From Phycisphaerales bacterium (GTDB lineage Bacteria; Planctomycetota; Phycisphaerae; Phycisphaerales; UBA1924): a stretch of DNA of 20,351 nucleotides. The notes beneath the pieces are model-generated. The model was given only the letters and a program-made list of their open reading frames with translations. It was not told where the DNA came from and searched no databases. Every line of letters starts with the position of its first letter. The first letter of the stretch is position 1. The position numbers and the translations under genes are program-made. Positions 14,528 through 20,351 of this stretch are shown in pieces. The stretch is taken from assembly GCA_030680655.1 (NCBI GenBank), contig JAUXUZ010000161.1:1-20351 (forward strand), given 5' to 3'.

Positions 14528-14959
14528 TCACGCGATGAAGCGCGCCATGAGCTGCGGCGTGGGGACCATGCAGGTTTCGCGCCTTCCGAACAGCCGGTAG
14601 CGGTTGCTCGCGACAAAGCGGTAGAGCGCATCTCGCAGCGGTCGGGGAACGGCCCGCGCGACGGTGAGGATTGGCCAGGGGAACGGCAGCCGGCGGGCAA
14701 GCCGGATCGCGGCGTCAGAGCGTGTGTAGCAGCGAGCCTGGTCTACGACGATCATGCTCTCGGGGAGCGGGTGGGGGGCCTGCGATGCGATCAGGAGCCG
14801 TTCCGCCGCGGGCGACTGAAGGGGCGCAAACCGAAAGCAGCCGTCACGATCGTGCCGGACAATGAACCCGACCGAGCGGGCGCAGAGGTTGCAGTGCCCG
14901 TCGAACAGCAGCACCGGGTGCCTGGGGTCGATGCCGGGGTGGTCGCTTGGCAGTGGCAT
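14528..14959 (-). CDS. DCC family (DUF393) thiol-disulfide oxidoreductase-like protein
   Basis: The protein has 143 residues. The family hallmark is the N-terminal VLLFDGHCNLCARSVGFI (16-33), where Cys23 and Cys26 form a C-x2-C redox-type pair on a thioredoxin-like fold. FRFAPLQSP (43-51), SDAAIRLARRL and a C-terminal NRYRLFGRRETCMVPTP complete the typical pattern, including the conserved tail Cys130. The family is presumed to act in thiol chemistry, but no substrate is established. ATG 14959 fits the family start with a short Pro-rich lead; no ribosome site is obvious. It is divergent from the aminotransferase gene across 94 bp. Confidence 0.88.
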   Translation of the reverse strand: MPLPSDHPGIDPRHPVLLFDGHCNLCARSVGFIVRHDRDGCFRFAPLQSPAAERLLIASQAPHPLPESMIVVDQARCYTRSDAAIRLARRLPFPWPILTVARAVPRPLRDALYRFVASNRYRLFGRRETCMVPTPQLMARFIA

Positions 14960-15053
14960 GTGCGGGTGAACGGTAGTGCGCCGGGCCCGGCTCCTATCCT
15001 CTGCCCCCGGTGATGGCGACGGCGTTGCCGCGAAGGCGATACAGGAGTTGGCG

Positions 15054-16238
15054 ATGGACTTTCAGCGGCTGGTTGCGGAGCGTTCGGCGAAGATCAACGG
15101 GTCGGGCATCCGGCAGGTGTTTGACCGTGTGGAGGTGCTGCGCTCGCAGGGGAAGAAGCTGATCAACCTGGGGATCGGCCAGCCCGATTTTCCGGTGCAC
15201 GAGCGGATCAAGAAGGCCGCGTGCGACGCGATCATGGCCGACCACAACGGGTACATGCCCACCACCGGCGTGCCGCTGCTGCGGGAGAAGGCGGCGGTTG
15301 CGCTCGCAACGGAGACCGGTTGGGACGTGAACCTGAGCAAGGATGCGCCGGCCGCCAGCGCGAACCTGATCGTGACGGCGGGCACGAGCGCCGCGATCTT
15401 CCTGGCGATGCAGGCGATCGTGAACCCGGGCGACGAGGTGATCATCCCCGACCCGTACTTTGTGCTCTATCCCTACGCGGTGAGCCTTTGCGGTGGCAAG
15501 GCGGTCTCGTGCGACACGTACCCCGACTTTAAGATGACCGCTGCGCGTGTCGCGCCGCTGATCACCGCCAGGACCAAGGCGGTGCTGATCAACAGCCCGA
15601 GCAACCCGGGCGGCGTGGTGCTCAATCAGAAAGAGTGCGACGAGCTCGCGGCGCTGTGCGCTGAGAAGGGCGTGCTGCTGATCAGCGACGAGATCTACGA
15701 CAAGTTCACGTTTGCCGAGGGGCTGGAAGACGGCGTCTTCCCGACCCCGTGCCGGAGCCCCAAGGGGGGCAAGGACGTGCTGCTGATCCGCGGGTACGGC
15801 AAGACCTACGGCGTGACGGGGTGGCGTCTGGGGTACGCGGCCGGGCCGCGAACGATTGTCGCGGAGATGACCAAGCTGCAGCAGTACTCGTTCGTGTGCG
15901 CTCCCGCGCCGCTGCAGTACGGCGTGGCCGAGGCGATGAACGTGGACATGGGCCCGACCATCGAGCGCTACCGGGGGCGGCGCGACATCGTGCTCAAGCA
16001 TCTGGCGCCGCACACGCGGTGCTCGGTTCCGCACGGCGCGTTCTACGTGTTTGTTGAGGTTCCGCCGCGCCTGGGCCAGAGCGGGCGGCAGTTCCACGAG
16101 CGGGCGCTGGAGGCAGGAGTGGTGGTGATCCCCGGCGGCGTGTTCAGCGCCAAGGACACGCACTTCCGCATCAGCTACACCGTGGGCGAGGCCGAACTCG
16201 AGAAAGCTAGTTCCATCCTCGCGGGCCTGATGAAATAG
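15054..16238 (+). CDS. Class I/II PLP-dependent aminotransferase (aspartate aminotransferase-like)
   Basis: The protein has 394 residues, standard for fold-type I aminotransferases of the aspartate aminotransferase group. INLGIGQPDFPVHE (37-50) and YMPTTGVPLLREK (67-79) shape the substrate entrance. TAGTSAA (108-114) binds the cofactor phosphate, and NSPSNPGG (180-187) holds Asn184. SDEIYDKF (211-218) gives the Asp and Tyr of the PLP site. Lys250 in RGYGKTYGVTGWRLGY is the Schiff-base lysine, and Arg372 in THFRISY binds the substrate carboxylate. A Gly stands where most relatives have Ser before Lys250. The enzyme should transfer amino groups between an amino acid and 2-oxoglutarate; the exact donor is uncertain. 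ATG 15054 follows AGGAG (15043-15047). Confidence 0.92.
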   Translation: MDFQRLVAERSAKINGSGIRQVFDRVEVLRSQGKKLINLGIGQPDFPVHERIKKAACDAIMADHNGYMPTTGVPLLREKAAVALATETGWDVNLSKDAPAASANLIVTAGTSAAIFLAMQAIVNPGDEVIIPDPYFVLYPYAVSLCGGKAVSCDTYPDFKMTAARVAPLITARTKAVLINSPSNPGGVVLNQKECDELAALCAEKGVLLISDEIYDKFTFAEGLEDGVFPTPCRSPKGGKDVLLIRGYGKTYGVTGWRLGYAAGPRTIVAEMTKLQQYSFVCAPAPLQYGVAEAMNVDMGPTIERYRGRRDIVLKHLAPHTRCSVPHGAFYVFVEVPPRLGQSGRQFHERALEAGVVVIPGGVFSAKDTHFRISYTVGEAELEKASSILAGLMK

Positions 16239-16257
16239 AGTAATCGGAGTGCGTCCA

Positions 16258-16779
16258 ATGAACGTACCGGGACTTGGCGAATTGACACTGGACAAGCAGT
16301 TCGGCTGGTACTACAGCGAGCCGCTGCCTGTAAAGATGTTCAGCGGGAAACTATGCGCTGTCGTCTTGGAGGGGTACGACACGGACGAACGACAGCACGA
16401 ATTTCATACTGCCATCGCCAACTTCCTCGCCGGAACGCCCGCAGTCTTGCGAGCGGCGGACGAGCCGCTCTTCCGCTACTACAAGGACTTTGAAGATTGG
16501 TGGCTGGAGGACGGGCGGCCTCCGGTCACATCTCACGACGAGCTTTGGCAACTCGTCAAGTTCGGGAGTGAGGCAATATTCTCCCGTCGCTCAAACGGTG
16601 ATAAGGGTCTCTACGTCTCCGTCGAGTGCGAGTGTGATTGGGAGATAGAGCACGGTCTGCAACTTGTGCTCAAAAACGGCCTGAAAGTGAACAAACTCGG
16701 TGGCTACGACGGGCATCTCACCAACTCGGACGCCTTCACCGACGAGCGACTTGAGAATGTGATTTACCCAACGCGCTAG
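16258..16779 (+). CDS. DUF6985-like protein
   Basis: The protein has 173 residues and no signal peptide or membrane helix. It begins with VPGLGELTLDKQFGWYYSEP, has YYKDFEDWW and ELWQLVKFGSEAIFSRR in the middle and ends with the most distinctive part: YVSVECECDWEIEHGLQLVL, then GLKVNKLGGYDGHLTNSDAF. The EHGLQLV...G.DGHLTNSDA pattern fits DUF6985, a soluble family of unknown function; relatives with this EHGLQ/DGH signature often occur near polymorphic toxins as immunity-like proteins, but no toxin gene is adjacent here. ATG 16258 follows GGAG (16246-16249). Base composition is visibly less GC-rich than the flanking genes, which suggests acquisition. It lies 19 bp after the aminotransferase. 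Confidence 0.75.
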   Translation: MNVPGLGELTLDKQFGWYYSEPLPVKMFSGKLCAVVLEGYDTDERQHEFHTAIANFLAGTPAVLRAADEPLFRYYKDFEDWWLEDGRPPVTSHDELWQLVKFGSEAIFSRRSNGDKGLYVSVECECDWEIEHGLQLVLKNGLKVNKLGGYDGHLTNSDAFTDERLENVIYPTR

Positions 16780-16790
16780 TGCCGCCGCGC

Positions 16791-17675
16791 TCAAGCCGCC
16801 GCAGCCACGATCGCATCCCGCCCGCCGTGCTTCGCCGCGTACTGCAACTGATCGGCCGCACGCAGCAGGTGCTCGGCGTCTACCGGCGGCTTGACGAACG
16901 TCGCCACGCCCATGCTGAACGTCACCGGCCAGCGGTTGAGCGTCATCGCCGCGTGCAGCAGGATGCGGAGCTTCTCCGCAACACCGCGGGCCGCGTCGGC
17001 GTCTGCATCGGGGAGGAGGATGGCGAACTCGTCGCCGCCGAGGCGTGCGTAGGCGTCGGTCTTGCGGCAGTGTGATCTGAGTGTTTCGGCGACCTCACGC
17101 AGCAGTCGGTCACCCTCGCCGTGCCCGAAGCGGTCGTTGATCGACTTGAAGCGGTCGGCGTCGAGGTAGATGACGCTGATGGGCGCGCGGGAGCGGGCGC
17201 AGCGGGCGAGTTCGCGGGTGGCGATATCCATCAACGCGCGCCGGTTGGCGATCCCGGTGACGTCGTCGGTGCTGGCGAGGGTGCGCTGCTGGTTGTACAT
17301 CTTCCGCAGCGCGCCGATCAGCCACGCGATTGTGAGGCACATGCCCACGCGGCTGCAGCATGTCCACACGACCACTTCGGTGGGCATGCCCGGCAGCAGC
17401 AGGGGGCGGAAGTCCAGGAACCATGCAAAGCCGGCGATTGTCGCGAGCGCGACAGACCACGGGCGTGACGTGAACCAGCCGACCATGGCGATGGGGAGCA
17501 GGTAGAAGACCGCCAGCGACGTCTGCGAGCCGGTCATCAAGTCGAGCGCGGCGAGAACGCCGACTGAGCCGAACCCAGCAACCAGGTGTGTGAGGCGCGA
17601 CCACTTGGCCGCGGCGGCGAGCGCGGACTGGAGCGGATCGTTCAGTGCTGACGCCCGATTGGGCGTAGAGGCCAT
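16791..17675 (-). CDS. Membrane-anchored GGDEF diguanylate cyclase
   Basis: The protein has 294 residues. It should make cyclic di-GMP from two GTP at the inner membrane. Four hydrophobic segments (about 31-46, 53-68, 74-90 and 98-122) form an N-terminal membrane sensor of no known family. A GGDEF domain starts at STDDVTGIANRRAL (135 on), with YLDADRFKSINDRFGHGEGD in the middle and an intact GGDEF at 213-217. RKTD (204-207) lies five residues before GGDEF and is the inhibitory I-site for product feedback. Catalytic residues look complete, so the enzyme is probably active. ATG 17675 starts a plausible soluble lead. The gene lies 78 bp after the YdjY-domain gene on the same strand. No partner EAL domain is in the window. 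Confidence 0.93.
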   Translation of the reverse strand: MASTPNRASALNDPLQSALAAAAKWSRLTHLVAGFGSVGVLAALDLMTGSQTSLAVFYLLPIAMVGWFTSRPWSVALATIAGFAWFLDFRPLLLPGMPTEVVVWTCCSRVGMCLTIAWLIGALRKMYNQQRTLASTDDVTGIANRRALMDIATRELARCARSRAPISVIYLDADRFKSINDRFGHGEGDRLLREVAETLRSHCRKTDAYARLGGDEFAILLPDADADAARGVAEKLRILLHAAMTLNRWPVTFSMGVATFVKPPVDAEHLLRAADQLQYAAKHGGRDAIVAAAA

Positions 17676-17753
17676 GAATGGGATATCGGGCTTCTACCGG
17701 GCGGTGTTCAGGGGCCCGTGGCGGAGATTGGCGGAGCCCCGCAGCCGTGTTGG

Positions 17754-18599
17754 TTATTGGACCCTTGTGGCGGGCTGCTGCGGAGCGGCGGGGGCGGGCA
17801 GGGTCGTGGGCTCTGCGGTGATCCGCACGCGCACGGCCGTGTCAGCGGGGGGGATGGCGGTGTTGTTGCCGATGAAGCGCGGCGCATCGAGGCCGGAGTC
17901 GGGCGAGACGACCGACGTGAGGCCAATGGTCTCAGAGCCGAACGTGCAGAGGCCGATGAGCGTGCCGAGTTCGTCGGCGTTGTAAGTGGTGACCCTGTCC
18001 CCTTGCGGGTTGCGCATCTGGCCGATGCTCGAGCCGCCGAAGACCAGGCTTGGTGCTGGACGCTCTGGGCGCTCGTCGGTCACCCAGCTCATCGCGGGGT
18101 CGGTTGCTTCGATGCCGTTCTTCTGGTAGCAGAAGCGGACGGAAACGGCCGGGCCGGTGGGCGCGATCCGCTTGACTTGGTTGCCGCCGTCACCGGAGAA
18201 GTCGAGCCTGCCGGGAGTGCCGGGCTCGAGCCCGACCATGAGCAGGGCCGCGTGCACGTGGGTTCCCTTGGCCTTTGAGAGCACCAGCGACTCGTGCTCC
18301 TTGTCGCGCATGGGTAGGCAGACGAGCAGCTCGAGCTCGGTGCGGGGAGTGTCGGCGTTGTGAAAGTCCCACGCGACGGTGCCGTCGAACTCGACTGTCT
18401 TGAGGGCGCGGTTGATGCGGACGCTGGGGAAGACGCCGACCCACTCGTCCTTCGCCGGCGCGGCGGGCGGCGGGTCAGCGGGGGCATCGGCGAAGCGCAC
18501 CGCTAGCGGCGGTGCAGAGGGCAGCGAGCGGGCGATTGCCGGGAGCGGCGGTTCTGACGCTGCAAACGCGGCCGCGAGTGCGAGGGTTGCGACGATCAT
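17754..18599 (-). CDS. YdjY domain-containing exported protein
   Basis: The protein has 281 residues. A hydrophobic N-terminus (MIVATLALAAAFAAS) suggests a signal peptide or anchor, followed by a Pro/Ala-rich linker to about residue 50. The YdjY-like domain then shows INRALKTVEFDGTV (62-75), TELELLVCLP (87-96), EHESLVLSKAKGTHVHAALL (101-120) and LEPGTPG (124-130). The family is found in planctomycete envelopes and as part of an E. coli protein; its function is unknown. The tail ends in another Pro/Ala-rich stretch. ATG 18599 overlaps the murD TGA stop (18596-18598) as ATGA, which supports this start and translational coupling. It is therefore part of the murD transcript. Confidence 0.85.
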   Translation of the reverse strand: MIVATLALAAAFAASEPPLPAIARSLPSAPPLAVRFADAPADPPPAAPAKDEWVGVFPSVRINRALKTVEFDGTVAWDFHNADTPRTELELLVCLPMRDKEHESLVLSKAKGTHVHAALLMVGLEPGTPGRLDFSGDGGNQVKRIAPTGPAVSVRFCYQKNGIEATDPAMSWVTDERPERPAPSLVFGGSSIGQMRNPQGDRVTTYNADELGTLIGLCTFGSETIGLTSVVSPDSGLDAPRFIGNNTAIPPADTAVRVRITAEPTTLPAPAAPQQPATRVQ

Positions 18600-19939
18600 C
18601 GTGCGAGGTCCTTGACGAGGCGGACGAAGGCGTCGCCGCGGTGTTCGTAGTTGATGAACTGGTCCCACGATGCGCACCCGGGTGAGAGGAGCAGCACATC
18701 GCCGGGGCGCATGCGATCAATGGCGGATCGGACGGCGGCGTCGAGCGTGCCGCAGCGGTGTACGGCGGGGGCGTTGCCCGCTGCTTCAGCGATCGCGGGA
18801 CCGGTATCGCCGATGCAGTAGAGCCCGGCGAGGCCTTGGGCGAGCCTTGAAATAGGCGTGAGGTCTGCCTTTTTGTCGTAGCCGCCGGCGATCAGGTGGA
18901 TGTGCGCGGGCGAGCCGGAGGCCTCGGCGAGCGATGCAACGGCGGTGAGCGTGGCCTCGGGCGTCGTGCACTTGCTGTCGTTGAAGAAGAGGCGTGCCTG
19001 CGGGCCCGCACTGGACCGGTGGCAGAGGGCCAGGCGGTGCTCCAGGCCGGGGAACGACAGGAGCGAGGCGAGCAGCTGCTGGCGGTCGAGTGACGGATCG
19101 GTGGCGATGGCGGTCTCGATCGCCACGGCTGCGTTGAGGCGGTTGTGCGCGCCGGGCACGGTGAGCGAAGCGGTGACGGGCTCGCTGATCACGGTGCAGC
19201 GGGCGGGTGTGAGGGAGGCCCAGTCGGCCAGCGTCGGCCCAAGGACGGCCCGGTCGCCGCTGTGCTGGTGACGCACCAGGTGCTGCTTGCTCGCCGTGTA
19301 GTGCTCCATCGAGCCGTGCCAGTCGAGGTGATTCGGCGCGATGTTGGTGCAGACCGCTACCGCCGGTGACCACGGCTGAGGCGCTGTCCCCAGCCAGTGG
19401 AGCATGAAGCTGGAGAGTTCGAGCACGACCCACGCGTCGGCGGGCACTTCGCGCTCGAGCAGGCTGCCGCCGATGTTGCCGCCGAGCAGCACAGCGTGGC
19501 CAGCGCCCCGCAGGGCGTGGGCGATCATGGCGGTGGTGGTGCTCTTGCCGACGCTGCCGGTGATGCCGATGATGTGGTCGCGCGAGGGGAGCCGTTCGAT
19601 CTGCAGCTGGATTTCGGTGGTGATGGGCACGCCGGCGGTCTTCGCCGCCAGCAGGTACGGGTTGTCCCACGGGTGGGGGACGGCGGGGTTGGCGACGATC
19701 AAGTCGGTGTTTGTGAAGTCTTCCGCGCGGTGCTCGCCGAGGCGTGTGGTGATGCGCCCCGCCTTGACGAGCGGCTCGATCTCGGCCAGCGGCTCGGCCA
19801 GTTTCTCGGGTGGGGAGAGGTCGGTGACCAGTACCTGTGCGCCCTGTGACGCGAGGTAGCGCGCTGCGCCGAGCCCTCCGCCGAAGCGGCCCAGGCCCAT
19901 CACTGTTGCTCGCTTGCCGTGGAGGTCGATCGGGGGCAT
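18596..19939 (-). CDS. murD: UDP-N-acetylmuramoyl-L-alanine--D-glutamate ligase
   Basis: The protein has 447 residues. MurD adds D-glutamate to UDP-MurNAc-L-Ala using ATP, a cytoplasmic step of peptidoglycan precursor synthesis. The N-terminal Rossmann-like domain begins KRATVMGLGRFGGG (9-22). The ATP-binding loop is GITGSVGKSTTT (125-136), and LELSSFML (173-180) and NHLDWHGSMEHYTASK (203-218) are ligase central-domain motifs. The C-terminal domain carries AHNRLNAAVAI, FFNDSKCTTPEATL, IAGGYDKKADL and LLSPGCASWDQF, the last being a strong MurD signature. ATG 19939 opens directly before the Rossmann strand. The gene is outside any visible dcw cluster; instead it follows a class IV aminotransferase by 15 bp and overlaps the YdjY gene. 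Confidence 0.93.
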   Translation of the reverse strand: MPPIDLHGKRATVMGLGRFGGGLGAARYLASQGAQVLVTDLSPPEKLAEPLAEIEPLVKAGRITTRLGEHRAEDFTNTDLIVANPAVPHPWDNPYLLAAKTAGVPITTEIQLQIERLPSRDHIIGITGSVGKSTTTAMIAHALRGAGHAVLLGGNIGGSLLEREVPADAWVVLELSSFMLHWLGTAPQPWSPAVAVCTNIAPNHLDWHGSMEHYTASKQHLVRHQHSGDRAVLGPTLADWASLTPARCTVISEPVTASLTVPGAHNRLNAAVAIETAIATDPSLDRQQLLASLLSFPGLEHRLALCHRSSAGPQARLFFNDSKCTTPEATLTAVASLAEASGSPAHIHLIAGGYDKKADLTPISRLAQGLAGLYCIGDTGPAIAEAAGNAPAVHRCGTLDAAVRSAIDRMRPGDVLLLSPGCASWDQFINYEHRGDAFVRLVKDLAR

Positions 19940-19954
19940 CGTCGGATCGTATCG

Positions 19955-20351
19955 CTATCTCCCGCCATCATTGATGTCGGCGGATTGGATGTCGTCGCGC
20001 CCTTCGACCACCGCGCGAGCGAGGAGCGTTGCAAGGCGCTTCGCCTGCGGGCCGGGCGTACCGCCGCTGATCGCGTGGCCATCCAGGTTCGTGACGGCGG
20101 TGACGCTCGCGGTGGTCCCCAGCAGCATGACCTCCCGAGCCGAGCGGAGCTGCGACTCGGTCACCTGGCCCTGGCGGATCGACGGGTCGAGGTCGAGCAG
20201 GATCTCGCGGGTGATCCCCGGGAGCACGGCCCCGCTCTCAAGCGGGGGCGTGACGAGCTCGCCCTGCTCGGTGACGATCAGCACGTTGGTCAGGGCGCCC
20301 TCGCTCAGCGTGCGTTCGCCCCCGGCCCCTTCCCGCAGCAGGATCGCCTCT
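19955..20351 (-). CDS. Class IV aminotransferase (branched-chain or D-amino-acid type), C-terminal part
   Basis: Only the last 132 or so residues are in the window; the gene runs past its right edge. The frame reads EAILLREGAGGERTLSEGAL then TNVLIV, the block whose Glu contacts the PLP ring nitrogen. PPLESGAVLPGITREILL follows, the fold-type IV signature, and MLLGTTASVTAV supplies the cofactor phosphate-binding turn. GTPGPQAKRLATLL closes the domain. Class IV includes branched-chain aminotransferase, D-amino-acid transaminase and 4-amino-4-deoxychorismate lyase. The missing N-terminal half, which holds the catalytic lysine, is needed to choose. The 15-bp spacing to murD suggests one operon and makes a D-glutamate-supplying D-amino-acid transaminase attractive, but this is inference. 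Confidence 0.88.
   Translation of the reverse strand, partial: EAILLREGAGGERTLSEGALTNVLIVTEQGELVTPPLESGAVLPGITREILLDLDPSIRQGQVTESQLRSAREVMLLGTTASVTAVTNLDGHAISGGTPGPQAKRLATLLARAVVEGRDDIQSADINDGGR

Noticed and set aside
14994..16295. A 433-residue minus-strand open frame opposite the class I aminotransferase
   Set aside because: It is rich in Arg, His and Val and mirrors the codon bias of the real gene, whose PLP motifs are complete.

Overview
The window is a GC-rich bacterial chromosome segment, almost certainly from the phylum Planctomycetota and most likely the class Phycisphaerae. Three things support this: a PVC-superphylum signature small basic protein (14280-14435), two secreted proteins ending in a PTPGAAALLGLGGL plus arginine-rich sorting tail, and prepilin-like proteins related to the planctomycete H-X9-DG family. 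Coding is dense and mixed between strands. I see no rRNA, tRNA, CRISPR array, transposase or phage gene.

Layout. 1-302: a repeat-rich leader with an imperfect inverted repeat of about 58 bp and part of a dispersed repeat. 303-2195: two tandem, strongly similar prepilin-like genes. 2276-4863 (minus): a DUF971-like gene followed by recG; recG carries an in-frame copy of the dispersed repeat. 4977-5891: pyrF. 6075-7427: two tandem secreted pre-peptidase C-terminal (PPC)-like proteins with CTERM tails, closed by a strong terminator. 7766-10439 (minus): lemA followed by a large M48 (HtpX-like) membrane protease. 10575-11597: an aldo/keto reductase. 11715-13307 (minus): nuoI followed by an SbtA-family transporter. 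13433-14435: a single-pass membrane protein with a SPOR-like tail, then the PVC signature protein and a terminator. 14528-14959 (minus): a DCC-family protein. 15054-16779: a class I aminotransferase and a DUF6985-like protein. 16791-20351 (minus): a probable operon of class IV aminotransferase (partial), murD, a YdjY-domain protein and a membrane GGDEF diguanylate cyclase.

How genes may work together. LemA and M48 peptidases are a frequent pair in envelope quality control. The class IV aminotransferase is 15 bp from murD; if it is a D-amino-acid transaminase it would supply the D-glutamate that MurD adds to the peptidoglycan precursor. The YdjY gene starts inside the murD stop codon. The two tandem pairs of exported proteins look like local duplications of surface components.

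No complete new defence or mobile system is visible. The most unusual signals are the dispersed repeat that has become part of the RecG coding sequence, the hairpin element upstream of the prepilins, the atypical H-x13-DN motif of the prepilin pair, the DUF971 protein without its usual cysteines, and the murD-aminotransferase linkage.
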